From Pseudomonas brassicacearum (GTDB taxonomy: Bacteria; Pseudomonadota; Gammaproteobacteria; Pseudomonadales; Pseudomonadaceae): DNA of 64,000 nt. Positions 40,312-49,034 of the stretch are shown here, one piece after another. Position 1 is the stretch's first letter. The number at the start of each line of letters is the position of its first letter. The stretch covers positions 5,111,430 to 5,175,429 of the forward strand of contig NZ_CP007410.1 of the NCBI RefSeq assembly GCF_000585995.1. Direction: 5' to 3'. Made by a program: the position numbers and the translations under genes. The notes below the pieces were generated by a model, which made no database searches, was not told the origin of the DNA, and saw nothing but the letters and a program-made list of their open reading frames with translations.

Positions 40312-41370
40312 TCAGGCCATGTCGGGCTGGTCCTGATAAGCCGAGGGCTCCACGTCCAGCCACCAGGCCCGGCCACGTTGTGGCTGCGTCAGGGTGAATG
40401 TTTCGCCCATTTGCGGCGTGGCGATGCTGACGTTGCGCTCCCAGGCCAGGGCCAGGATGCGATCGAAGGGTTCGTACCAGGCATGCATCGCCAGGTCGAA
40501 CGTGCCGTTGTGAATCGGCAGCAGCCAGCGGCCCTTTAGATCGATATGGGCCTGCAGGGTTTGCTCAGGTTGCATGTGCACATGGGGCCAATCGACGTTA
40601 TAGGCGCCGGTCTCCATCAACGTCAGGTCGAAGGGGCCGTAATGCTCGCCGATGCGTTTGAAACCGTCGAAGTAACCGGTGTCGCCACTGAAGAAAATCC
40701 GGGTGGCGCCATCGATCATCACCCACGACGCCCACAAGGTGCTGTTGCTGTCGAACAAGCCGCGGCCGGAAAAGTGCTGGGATGGCGTGGCAATGAACTC
40801 GATACCGTCGACCTCGGTGCCTTGCCACCAGTCCAGTTGACGGACCTTGCTGGCGTCGACGCCCCATTTGACCAGGGTGTCGCCCACGCCAAGGGGGGCC
40901 AGGAAATGGCGAGTCTTGGCTGCAAGCTTGAGGATAGCCTGATGATCGAGATGGTCGTAATGATCATGGGAAAGGATCACCGCTTCAATCGGCGGCAGCT
41001 CTTCCAGGCTGATGGGCGGCTGATGAAAACGCTTCGGCCCGACCCATTGCACGGGTGAGGCGCGCTCGGAGAAAACTGGATCGGTCAGCCAAAACTTGTC
41101 CCGCAGCTTGAGCAGCACGGTGGAATGACCAAGGCGCCAGACACTGCTGTTCGGCGCAGCCAGCAAAGCAGCGCGCGTCAACGGTTGGACCTCAATGGCG
41201 CCCGCAGGCCGTGTGGCGCGCGGCTTGTGGAAGGTCATGTTCCAGATGATGCGCAAGGTGGTGCCGAACCCTTGCCGCGGAGTGAAGGTGTGATTGCGAT
41301 ACTTGCCCTGTTCATGCCGGGATGAAGGCTGGGCAGACGGGCTGTCGGTCGAAATAGAGGGAGTGGTCAT
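40312..41370 (-). CDS. MBL-fold metallohydrolase, NAPE-PLD/UlaG-like
   Basis: A 352-residue protein with the metallo-beta-lactamase fold: the metal motif HDHYDHLDHQ (His-x-His-x-Asp-His) near residue 150, FSGRGLFD, FFSGDTGYF and a later histidine in IHNGTFDLAMHAW. The layout fits the N-acyl-PE phospholipase D-like subgroup. No signal peptide; a short basic N-terminus. ATG at 41370 follows a fair Shine-Dalgarno. Divergent from the TetR regulator with a palindromic operator between them, so it is probably the regulated gene. Confidence 0.88.
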   Translation of the reverse strand: MTTPSISTDSPSAQPSSRHEQGKYRNHTFTPRQGFGTTLRIIWNMTFHKPRATRPAGAIEVQPLTRAALLAAPNSSVWRLGHSTVLLKLRDKFWLTDPVFSERASPVQWVGPKRFHQPPISLEELPPIEAVILSHDHYDHLDHQAILKLAAKTRHFLAPLGVGDTLVKWGVDASKVRQLDWWQGTEVDGIEFIATPSQHFSGRGLFDSNSTLWASWVMIDGATRIFFSGDTGYFDGFKRIGEHYGPFDLTLMETGAYNVDWPHVHMQPEQTLQAHIDLKGRWLLPIHNGTFDLAMHAWYEPFDRILALAWERNVSIATPQMGETFTLTQPQRGRAWWLDVEPSAYQDQPDMA

Positions 41371-41463
41371 GGTGCGATAACTCCAAGGACGTCGTCGCAA
41401 TTGCGCTTCGCCTTTGTGGGACGCTGGATGGCCGTTGCATGCACGCTCAGCCGCTTGACGCAT

Positions 41464-41487
41464 AAACTACACCGCTCGGTGTAGTTT
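41464..41487. promoter_or_regulatory. TetR-type operator palindrome
   Basis: A perfect inverted repeat: AAACTACACCG, two spacer bases CT, CGGTGTAGTTT. It lies in the 184-base gap between the divergent MBL hydrolase and TetR genes, 94 bases from the former start and 68 from the latter, as expected for shared repression. Confidence 0.75.
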
Positions 41488-41554
41488 CTAGATTGCATGA
41501 ATCTTGTGAGCAAGTAAACTGCTGAGTGTAAGTCCTCCCCTCTCCACCCGACGA

Positions 41555-42169
41555 ATGCACATGACCGTACCGCAGCGCCTTACCGAGCGAAAACGCGAAG
41601 CCATCCTTCAAGCCGCGATTGCCGAATTTCGCAGCAGCGGGTTCGAGATCACCAGCATGGACAAGATCGCGGCGACCGCCGGCGTATCAAAGCGCACGGT
41701 GTATAACCACTTCCCCAGCAAGGAAGCGCTGTTTGCCGAGATTTTGAATCGGTTATGGCACAGCATTACGGCAGAACAGGACGTGTCCTACAGCTGCGAA
41801 AAACCTCTGCGAGAGCAACTGCAGGCTTTGCTGCAAGCCAAGTTGCGCATGCTGGCGGACGAGAATTTCCTCGACCTGGCGCGCATCGCCATTGCCGCAA
41901 CGATTCATTCCCCCGAGCGAGCCCAGGACATGGTTGGGCGCATGGGCGAGCGCGAAGAAGGCTTGACCGTCTGGATTCGCCTGGCCCAGGCCGATGGCCA
42001 GTTGAAGCCCGTGGAACCGGCCTTTGCAGCCCAGCAAATGCACGGACTGCTCAAGACGTTCGCCTTCTGGCCACAGATTTCCATGGGTCAGCCGAGCCTG
42101 ACCGAGGATGAACAGATACACGTGATCGAATCGACCCTCGACATGTTTCTGAGCCGCTACCAGGCCTGA
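41555..42169 (+). CDS. TetR/AcrR family repressor
   Basis: A 204-residue regulator with an N-terminal HTH (ILQAAIAEFRSSGFEITSMDKIAATAGVSKRTVYNHFPSKEALF) and a C-terminal AefR-like ligand domain (FAAQQMHGLLKTFAFWPQI). Start may be 41555 or the ATG two codons later. It presumably represses itself and the divergent MBL-fold gene via the palindrome upstream. Confidence 0.9.
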   Translation: MHMTVPQRLTERKREAILQAAIAEFRSSGFEITSMDKIAATAGVSKRTVYNHFPSKEALFAEILNRLWHSITAEQDVSYSCEKPLREQLQALLQAKLRMLADENFLDLARIAIAATIHSPERAQDMVGRMGEREEGLTVWIRLAQADGQLKPVEPAFAAQQMHGLLKTFAFWPQISMGQPSLTEDEQIHVIESTLDMFLSRYQA

Positions 42170-42212
42170 ACCTCAGTCCCTCCTGAACAAAGCGCTCCCG
42201 CAGAATGAAGGT

Positions 42213-42743
42213 CTATTGCGCCGGCGGACTGCTCACGAATTTCTGGTGCATTTCGGTGGTCAGGCTATCGATACGCTCGGTCAAGGCCTTGGTCATTTCC
42301 GTCAGACGGGTGTTCTGTTCCAACAATTCAAGTAACTGCGCCGTGTTCTGCGCAGCCTGGGCCTGGCGTTCGCTGTTGGCGATGGCCAAGGCTTCGCGAT
42401 GTTGAGCATCGGCTTCCGCTTGGGCCTTGTCCCGCGCAGCCTGGCGGGTTTGCGCCAGCAGGATCAGGGGGGCGGCATAAGCCGACTGCAGGCTGAACGC
42501 CAGGTTAAGCAAAATGAACGGGTAGGCATCGAAATGAAAGACCCCCATCAGGTTCAGGCTGATCCATAGCAGCACGATCAGGGTTTGCGCACCAAGGAAC
42601 ATCGGCGTCCCGAAAAAACGCGCGAAGGCCTCCGCCCGCAGCGCAAAGCGGTCATTGCCGAAAGTCGGTGCCAAATGCGCGTGAGGGCGATGAAAACGTA
42701 AGTGATCAACGGGAGCGGTGGCGGTGGGTTGGGATTTCGTCAT
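42213..42743 (-). CDS. DUF1003 membrane protein
   Basis: A 176-residue protein with two membrane helices (TPMFLGAQTLIVLLWISLNLM and YPFILLNLAFSLQSAYAAPLILLAQ) and a long cytoplasmic coiled coil (about residues 100-170, heptads of Leu/Ala with Glu/Gln). This is the DUF1003 arrangement, function unknown. Confidence 0.85.
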   Translation of the reverse strand: MTKSQPTATAPVDHLRFHRPHAHLAPTFGNDRFALRAEAFARFFGTPMFLGAQTLIVLLWISLNLMGVFHFDAYPFILLNLAFSLQSAYAAPLILLAQTRQAARDKAQAEADAQHREALAIANSERQAQAAQNTAQLLELLEQNTRLTEMTKALTERIDSLTTEMHQKFVSSPPAQ

Positions 42744-42800
42744 CGTGATGTTCTCTGCCAGGACCGGGGCTTAAAGCACTATACGCGCTGCTGGTTAAGG

Positions 42801-43685
42801 TCAGCGTAAACGCAAGTTGCGCCCCAACTCATCGAACAATGTCACCACAGAACGCAGGGCGCGGCAGTCCGGGCGGGTCAGGAGCCAAAGCGCCGTATCA
42901 TAGCCTGCCAGCGGCTCGCCCAAAGGCATCAGGCCCTGGTTCTCATCGATCAGAAAGTCCGGCAGCGCCGCTACCCCCAAGCCGGCCCGCACCAGCTCGG
43001 AGACCGAGAGCATGCTGTTACAGCGATAGGCAGGCACCACGCCAGGTAAATGTTGGCGGCGCCAGGCCACGGTGGGGTGATCAGGGAGGAAATCGTCCGG
43101 CGCAATCCAGGCCATGGCGGCCAAATCATCTGGATTCGTCGAGCGCAAATAGGTGGTGCCGGCACATACCCGGTAAGCCACATCGCCCAGGTTGCGACCG
43201 ACCAGATGCTCCGGCGGTGTGCGGGTCAAGCGCAACGCGATGTCGGCATCACGACGACTCAGGTTGGCGAAATCGTTCGAGGTGCTCAACTCTAGGGTCA
43301 ACGCCGGGTACGCGGGCATGAACCGCGCCAGCGCGGGCAGCAACAAGGCTTGCAGGACCGCGTCAGTGCACGTCAGGCGTACCGTGCCGCTGACGACCTC
43401 GCCACCCTGCTCCACACCGATACGCGCCGCCTCCAAGGCCTGCTCGGCGCGCTCGGCCTGTTCGGCCAGCGCCTGGGCCAGGCTCGTGGGCAAGTACCCG
43501 GCACGACTTTTTTCGAACAAGGGTTGGCCTAGCGCCGCCTCGAGCCGGCGTACCGAGCGGAATACCGTGGACACGTCCACATGCAGCAATCGCGCTGCCC
43601 GGGCCAGCGAGCCGCCACGGACCAGCGCCAGGATCAGGGAAAGATCGGGGTAATCCAGACGATAGTGCGTCGATGCATTGATCAA
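42801..43685 (-). CDS. LysR family regulator
   Basis: A 294-residue regulator: winged HTH (SLILALVRGGSLARAARLLHVDVSTVFRSVRRLEAALGQPLFEKS) and a periplasmic-binding-like effector domain. No ATG exists near the 5' end; the TTG at 43685 is the most economical start, with further in-frame TTG codons at 43700 and 43721. The gene is divergent from the amidotransferase-like gene, with tandem repeats at its 5' end, and is likely its regulator. Start position is uncertain. Confidence 0.85.
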   Translation of the reverse strand: MINASTHYRLDYPDLSLILALVRGGSLARAARLLHVDVSTVFRSVRRLEAALGQPLFEKSRAGYLPTSLAQALAEQAERAEQALEAARIGVEQGGEVVSGTVRLTCTDAVLQALLLPALARFMPAYPALTLELSTSNDFANLSRRDADIALRLTRTPPEHLVGRNLGDVAYRVCAGTTYLRSTNPDDLAAMAWIAPDDFLPDHPTVAWRRQHLPGVVPAYRCNSMLSVSELVRAGLGVAALPDFLIDENQGLMPLGEPLAGYDTALWLLTRPDCRALRSVVTLFDELGRNLRLR

Positions 43686-43722
43686 TTGGGTAAACGCCAA
43701 TATTGATTGCGTGAACGCCAAT
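43685..43722. promoter_or_regulatory. Tandem LysR-type binding repeats
   Basis: ATTGGGTAAACGCCAAT (43685-43701) and ATTGCGTGAACGCCAAT (43706-43722): two 17-base copies spaced 21 bases, each an imperfect ATTG-N-CAAT dyad of LysR type. They lie between the divergent genes. Confidence 0.6.
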
Positions 43723-43762
43723 CTATAGTGGCAACCAGGAATCAACAAGCGGCGAGCCTCCC

Positions 43763-44473
43763 ATGGAAAACCAACGTCCTTTGCACATCGCCCTGGTCGG
43801 CGATCACGACCCACACATCACCGCCCACCGAGCGATCCCCATCGCCCTGGAACTGACCGAAAAACAAACCGGCCAAGAGATTCGCTTCCAATGGCTGGCA
43901 ACCGAGCTCATCACAGACAGCACGGTGCTGAAGGATTTCGATGGCGTCTGGTGCGTGCCCGGCAGTCCTTACCGAAACGAAGACGGCGCCTTGCAAGCCA
44001 TTCGTTTTGCCCGCGAACAACGCCGCCCTTTCCTCGGCACCTGCGGCGGTTTTCAGCACGCGGTGTTGGAATATGCCCGCAATGTGATGGGCTGGGCCGA
44101 CGCCGCCCATGGCGAAACCGCCCCTGAAGCGGAACGGGTATTGTTGACGCCGCTGAGCTGCGCCTTGGTCGAAACCATCGACAGCCTCCAACTCGAGGCG
44201 GATTCCTTGATTGCCAGGGCCTATGGTCGCCAGACGGTATTCGAGGGCTACCATTGCCGCTTCGGGGTCAATCCAGAATTTGAACACGACTTGCTGGGCG
44301 AACGCTTGCACGCCGTGGCCCGGGATTCAGCCGGTGACCTGCGAGCCGTGGAACTGCGCGATCATCCGTTCTTTGTCGCGACGCTGTTCCAGCCTGAGCG
44401 TGCAGCGCTGGAGGGTCGCGTGCCGCCGCTGGTCAGGGCGTTTGTCGAAGCCTGTGCCAGGACAATGCCATGA
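43763..44473 (+). CDS. CTP-synthase-like class I amidotransferase homologue
   Basis: A 236-residue single GATase domain. The nucleophile elbow is intact (FLGTCGGFQHAVLEYARNVMG, Cys94), and GVWCVPGSPYRNEDG matches the CTP synthase glutaminase domain, but the C-terminal catalytic pair reads FVATLFQPE: the histidine is replaced by Gln210, with Glu212 kept. There is no synthetase domain. It belongs to the stand-alone CTP-synthase C-terminal-related group; glutaminase activity is doubtful. It overlaps the next gene by 4 bases. Confidence 0.82.
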   Translation: MENQRPLHIALVGDHDPHITAHRAIPIALELTEKQTGQEIRFQWLATELITDSTVLKDFDGVWCVPGSPYRNEDGALQAIRFAREQRRPFLGTCGGFQHAVLEYARNVMGWADAAHGETAPEAERVLLTPLSCALVETIDSLQLEADSLIARAYGRQTVFEGYHCRFGVNPEFEHDLLGERLHAVARDSAGDLRAVELRDHPFFVATLFQPERAALEGRVPPLVRAFVEACARTMP

Positions 44474-44784
44474 ACCCCCATTATTACGCGGTGATCTTCA
44501 CATCCCTGCGCACGGAGGGGGACCAAGGCTACGCCGAAGCCGCCGAGCGCATGCTGACCCTGGCCCGAGAGCAGCCGGGGTTTCTCGGCGTGGAATCGGC
44601 CCGTGGCGAAGAGGGTCTGGGGATTACGGTGTCATATTGGAGCGATGAAGCTGCGATCCTGGCCTGGAAACAGCATCCCGAACACAGCGCGATCCGCGAG
44701 CGCGGTCGTTCCACCTGGTATGCCCATTGCCATACGCGGGTGTGCAAGGTCGAACGGGAGTATGCCTTCCAACGCCCAATCTAA
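44470..44784 (+). CDS. Antibiotic biosynthesis monooxygenase domain protein
   Basis: A 104-residue ferredoxin-like protein of the ABM family (YAVIFTSLRTEGDQGYAEAAERM, QPGFLGVESARGEEGLGITVSYWSDEAAILAWKQHPEH). Such proteins are small cofactor-free oxygenases or heme-degrading-like enzymes, often with modest, unknown substrates. ATGA overlap with the amidotransferase-like gene shows the two are made together. Confidence 0.9.
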   Translation: MNPHYYAVIFTSLRTEGDQGYAEAAERMLTLAREQPGFLGVESARGEEGLGITVSYWSDEAAILAWKQHPEHSAIRERGRSTWYAHCHTRVCKVEREYAFQRPI

Positions 44785-44800
44785 TGCCAGGACACAAATC

Positions 44801-44889
44801 CTTGTGGGAGCTTACTCGCGATGGCGGTATGAGCAGTCACGGTGATATTGGCTGATCCACCGCTATCGCGAGCAAGCTCGCTCCCACAG
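44801..44889. repeat. REP pair (GTGGGAGC family), inverted
   Basis: Facing copies after the ABM gene; the left copy lacks several bases of the unit (TGTGGGAGCTTACTCGCG), the right copy is complete. Confidence 0.85.
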
Positions 44890-44917
44890 GATTTTTATTC
44901 AACTCAAGATCGGGGGC

Positions 44918-45244
44918 TCAGCCTGCCACCAACTGTCGCACCGCCACGATCTCCGGCAAATCACTGCGGGCCATGTACACGCGCAAGGGTTCGGTGAGGT
45001 TGATCCGGTCGTCGATGTTCTGATCCAGCAACAACTGGATCCGCTCGCGCTTGAGGGCCATGGTGCCGTCTGTCACGGGAGTCCAGACAAATTCGCTGGT
45101 GGGGATGATGCCGTCGTCGGCCACGTCCATGCCGAAGGCGTCTTCGCTGAACCGCACGATGTATTGGCCGGTCTTGCGGTTCAGGCCGACAAAACCCTTG
45201 AGCTGGTCGGCGGCCTGGCAGATGAATGTCGAAGTGGTGCGCAT
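44918..45244 (-). CDS. Conserved protein of unknown function
   Basis: A 108-residue soluble protein beginning MRTTSTFICQAADQLKGFVGLN with RFSEDAFGMDVADDGIIPTSEFVW and a charged C-terminal half. No signal peptide, helices or known motif. ATG at 45244 chosen because the upstream in-frame codons look non-coding. Transcribed alone. Confidence 0.7.
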   Translation of the reverse strand: MRTTSTFICQAADQLKGFVGLNRKTGQYIVRFSEDAFGMDVADDGIIPTSEFVWTPVTDGTMALKRERIQLLLDQNIDDRINLTEPLRVYMARSDLPEIVAVRQLVAG

Positions 45245-45487
45245 GGTAAACCTCATGGATGCGTCCCTCAGGACGTCTGATCGATGGTTTACACACAAGG
45301 CAAGTGAACGCTGGCTTCAGGTTTCCCTCTGCCGGGGAAACTGGTGCGGCCAAGGGTACTGCAAAGCATCCTGAAAAGGCGTGGGAAAAATCTGCTTTGC
45401 ACAAATTTATGTCGGTATAGCGATAGCGCCGGTAGCGTTCAGTTGTTAAAAGAGAGGTCTTTGCAAACCTACGAAAGGATCTCGAGC

Positions 45488-46615
45488 ATGCCTGTCACCT
45501 TCACTCGCGGCGCCTTGATGCTGAGCCTGTTGCTCGGCTTCGGTCAGACCCAGGCCGCCGAGGCCCCGAGCCCCAAGGCCCTGGCGGCCCTTCAAGGCAT
45601 TCCTCATCCAGCGGTCATCGCCCACCGCGGCGCCTCGTTCGACGCGCCGGAATCCACCGCCGCGGCCTACAAACTGGCTCGCGACCTGGGCGCCGATTAC
45701 CTGGAGCTGGACCTGCAACGCAGCAAGGACGGCGTGCTGTTCGTCTTGCATGACGACAGCCTGCTGCGCACCACGGATGTCGCGACGAAATTCCCCGAGC
45801 GCAAGGACAGCACCGCCAACGCGTTCACCATGGCGGAACTCAAGACCCTTGATGCCGGCAGCTGGTTCAACGCCGCCTACCCGGACCGCGCCCGCCCGTC
45901 GTTCGTGGGCCTGAAAATCCTCACCCTTGATGAAGTGATCAACATCGCCGAGGGCAACCCGCAGCAAAAACCGGGGCTGTACATTGAAACCAAGGAGCCG
46001 AAGCTGTTCCCCGGCATCGAGCGCGACCTGAAGGATAAATTGCAGGACCGCGGCTGGCTGAGCCCGTCCGGATCCAAACTGGCCAAGCGCGCCACCGGGG
46101 TCGGCCAAGGCAAGGGCAAGGTGGTCTTGCAGACCTTCGAAAAGAGCAGCCTCGAACTGCTGCACAAGGAGATGCCGAAAGTGCCGAAGATCCTGCTGTT
46201 ATGGGTCGGCGAAGGCAACATCGAGCCCAAGTCCAAGGTGCCGTTTGCCCAATCCGGTGAAACGGACAAAGCGGTTTATTACGCCAAGCAGGAACCCAAG
46301 GACAAGGCCGAATTCGAAAAGTGGATCCAGTACGCCAAGGCCCAGGGCGCCATCGGCACCGGACCGTCCGCAGCGTTGACCCATGGCGGTAGCCAGAGTT
46401 ACTCGGACCTGGTGCAACCCTGGATGAACCGGTACACCCATGACCAGGGTCTGCTGGTGCATGTCTACACCGTGGATGAAGCCGTGGACTTCAAGAAAGT
46501 CATGGATGCCGGCGTCGATGGCATCTTCACCAACCGCGCCAGTGAACTGCTCAAATACTTCAAGCGTCCCGACACGGGCAGCGTGGCGCAGTTGTTGGAG
46601 AAGAACGGTTACTGA
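45488..46615 (+). CDS. glpQ: Periplasmic glycerophosphodiester phosphodiesterase
   Basis: A 375-residue exported enzyme that releases glycerol-3-phosphate from lipid head-group diesters. Signal peptide MPVTFTRGALMLSLLLGFGQTQAA; catalytic motif VIAHRGASFDAPESTAAAYK (His and Arg) and LELDLQRSKDGVLFVLHDDSLLRTT (acid residues and His) of the GDPD family; later EEK-type segment GLYIETKEPKLFP. The ATG at 45488 follows GAAAGGATCTCGAGC. No Pho box is evident upstream. Confidence 0.93.
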   Translation: MPVTFTRGALMLSLLLGFGQTQAAEAPSPKALAALQGIPHPAVIAHRGASFDAPESTAAAYKLARDLGADYLELDLQRSKDGVLFVLHDDSLLRTTDVATKFPERKDSTANAFTMAELKTLDAGSWFNAAYPDRARPSFVGLKILTLDEVINIAEGNPQQKPGLYIETKEPKLFPGIERDLKDKLQDRGWLSPSGSKLAKRATGVGQGKGKVVLQTFEKSSLELLHKEMPKVPKILLLWVGEGNIEPKSKVPFAQSGETDKAVYYAKQEPKDKAEFEKWIQYAKAQGAIGTGPSAALTHGGSQSYSDLVQPWMNRYTHDQGLLVHVYTVDEAVDFKKVMDAGVDGIFTNRASELLKYFKRPDTGSVAQLLEKNGY

Positions 46616-46765
46616 CCCGAACACGCCCATGGAACAACGACGTTAGTCCCATGGGCTTTATCCTGCTTTTCAAAAGTTTTCCGAATTAAGGGTGAATTAA
46701 GTTGCCAGAGATAATCTGAACGCACTTAAACGACTCACCCCTTAATGACACCAAGGAAAGAACTT

Positions 46766-47071
46766 ATGAAAACGTTGACTGCCCTGTTCACCGCTGCTGC
46801 ATTGACCCTCACCGCTGGCCTGGCCCAGGCTGACGTTCGAATCGACCAGATCCCTGACCTGGTCAAAAGCGGCAAGATCAAGTCCCTGGAATCGATGAAC
46901 GCAGAAGCCCTGAAGTTGCACCCAGGTGCCACCATCACCGACACCGACCTGGATAACCACTTCAACGGTTATGAGTATGAAGTCGAATTGAAAACCGCCG
47001 ACGGCAAAGAGTTTGACGTTGACTTCGATGCGACCACTGGCAAAGTGCTGAGCAACAAGCAAGACACTTGA
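46766..47071 (+). CDS. Secreted PepSY-domain protein
   Basis: A 101-residue exported protein: signal peptide MKTLTALFTAAALTLTAGLAQA|D, then one PepSY-like domain (LHPGATITDTDLDNHFNGYEYEVELKTADGKEFDVDFDATTGKVLS). Such domains often inhibit proteases or act in periplasmic signalling. Ribosome binding site AAGGAAAGAACTT. Followed by a strong terminator shared with the convergent chemoreceptor gene. Confidence 0.88.
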   Translation: MKTLTALFTAAALTLTAGLAQADVRIDQIPDLVKSGKIKSLESMNAEALKLHPGATITDTDLDNHFNGYEYEVELKTADGKEFDVDFDATTGKVLSNKQDT

Positions 47072-47079
47072 TTCATCTG

Positions 47080-47121
47080 CAAAAAAGAGCCGCGCAACCT
47101 GAGGGTTGCGCGGCTCTTTTG
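47080..47121. terminator. Bidirectional terminator
   Basis: AAAGAGCCGCGCAACC / GGTTGCGCGGCTCTTTT stem with A-run before and T-run after; closes both the PepSY gene and the convergent chemoreceptor gene. Confidence 0.92.
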
Positions 47122-47150
47122 CGTTTAGCGATAACTACCGCGAACTATCG

Positions 47151-48776
47151 TCAGGCACTCAATCGCGCGGTCACCTCATTCAACTGCCCCGACAAGCCGT
47201 GCAAATCCCGACTGGCGGCTTCGGTGCGCTGCACATTGTCCAGGTTAGTACTGGCAATGCAGGTGATCTCGGTAAGATTGCGCGAAATGTCTTCGGCCAC
47301 GGACGTCTGCTCTTCCGCTGCGGTGGCGATCTGGCGGTTCATGTCGCGAATGGCTTCGACAGCCTGAGTGATGCGCTCGAGCATCACACCAGCCTGGGTC
47401 ACCTGTTCCACACTTTCCTCACTACGGGACTGCCCACTCTCAATGGCGTGGGCCGCGTCCACCGCGCCGGTTTGTACCGTCTGGATGATCTGGTTGATCT
47501 CGATGATAGATGACGCCGTGCGCTGAGCCAGGCTGCGGACCTCATCGGCGACCACTGCGAAACCGCGCCCCGCCTCACCGGCCCGCGCAGCTTCAATAGC
47601 GGCGTTGAGGGCCAGCAGATTGGTCTGCTCAGCGATCCCGCGGATTACCTCCAGCACCTTGCCGATGCGCCCACTGTCGGTTTCCAACTGACGGATGACC
47701 GTGGCCGTGTTGGCGATCTCGCCGCGCATACGAGTAATGGTGTGAATGGTCCCTTGCATGACCTTCTCGCCCTGTTGCGCCGATTGATCGGCATCATCGG
47801 CCGCCCTTGCAGCGTCAGCGGCATGGCGGGCCACTTCCTGGGCCGTGGCGGACATTTCGTTCATCGCCGTCGCCACCTGATCGGTACGTTCGAATTGCTC
47901 GCTGGTGCCCTGGCTCATCAGGCTGGCGATGGCGCTGAGTTCACCGCTGGCACTGTCCAGCTCCGTGGCACTGCGTTGCAGGCGAGTAAAGGTTTCGGCA
48001 AGGAAATCACGCAGGGTGTTGGCCGCCACTGCCAAATTGCCCAGCTCGTCCTGACGGTTGCTCGTCACACGCTCGGCGAAACGCCCATGACTCAGTCGGG
48101 TCACGTATTCGATCAGGTGACGGATCGGCTGAACCAAGTTGCGATTGACCAGCCACAGGCTGAACAACCCAATCAGCACGCCCGACACCAGCATGACCAA
48201 GGTGCCCAGCATAATCGTGCGATCGGCACTGGCACTGATCAGCACCGATTGCTCGGTACCCAGCTTGCGCAACTCCACCACCAGCGCGCTCATTTGCTCA
48301 CTGGCCGCACGGTCCACGCCCTTGACCGCCGCATCGCCCGCCGCGGAATCACCACCAGAGGCGACAAATGCATCACGGCCCTTTTGATAGGCCACGCCCA
48401 GTTGACGATGCTCCTCCCGCAGGACCTCAATACGCGTCTTGATTGCCGTCGGCACCCCTTCATGCCCGATCAAGTCGCCAAGGATGCCCTGGACATCATG
48501 CTGACGCGCCTCGAACTGCTTCCAGTATTTATCCAGTTCCGCTGGCTGCTTACCGCGTAGCAGGACATTTTTCCATTCCTGTACCTGCACCTTGAATTGC
48601 AGATTGGCTTCATCGATCAGTTGCGAGGCACGCAATGGGCCATCGATCAGGTTGCGATAATTCTGAACACCATCAGAAAGGAACTGAAAGGACGCCAGGG
48701 CGATCAACAGCATCGCCAGCAGGCTGCCGCTCAACAGAGCAAGAATCTGGGCTCTTAGGGATTTTTGTAGAAACAT
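47151..48776 (-). CDS. Methyl-accepting chemotaxis protein
   Basis: A 541-residue receptor. TM1 about residues 10-32, a periplasmic four-helix-bundle-like domain of roughly 155 residues, TM2 ([19 protein letters not shown]), HAMP ([21 protein letters not shown]) and a long signalling coiled coil with the conserved tip [37 protein letters not shown]. No C-terminal CheR-binding pentapeptide. ATG at 48776 ([10 protein letters not shown]) has an AAGGAATC-like signal overlapping upstream. Ligand unknown. Confidence 0.93.
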   Translation of the reverse strand: MFLQKSLRAQILALLSGSLLAMLLIALASFQFLSDGVQNYRNLIDGPLRASQLIDEANLQFKVQVQEWKNVLLRGKQPAELDKYWKQFEARQHDVQGILGDLIGHEGVPTAIKTRIEVLREEHRQLGVAYQKGRDAFVASGGDSAAGDAAVKGVDRAASEQMSALVVELRKLGTEQSVLISASADRTIMLGTLVMLVSGVLIGLFSLWLVNRNLVQPIRHLIEYVTRLSHGRFAERVTSNRQDELGNLAVAANTLRDFLAETFTRLQRSATELDSASGELSAIASLMSQGTSEQFERTDQVATAMNEMSATAQEVARHAADAARAADDADQSAQQGEKVMQGTIHTITRMRGEIANTATVIRQLETDSGRIGKVLEVIRGIAEQTNLLALNAAIEAARAGEAGRGFAVVADEVRSLAQRTASSIIEINQIIQTVQTGAVDAAHAIESGQSRSEESVEQVTQAGVMLERITQAVEAIRDMNRQIATAAEEQTSVAEDISRNLTEITCIASTNLDNVQRTEAASRDLHGLSGQLNEVTARLSA

Positions 48777-49034
48777 GAGGAAGGAATCTCTAGGCAAAAA
48801 ACAACGGGAACAGCGCCCAGACCTCCATGTCCGCAAACGCACGACCTCGCAACCCGAATGCGGGGATATGACATGTCATCGACTCGCCAGTAGCCTTCTT
48901 GAACCTTGGCGACCGTCGGTAACGTCAGCATGGACGGCGCTACACACCTGTCACAAAACCATCAAGAAAGCTTGCGATGATGCCCCTCAAGTGAACCTGT
49001 AGCCGTCACAGGCACTTCCCGCCAGCGAGCCTTC

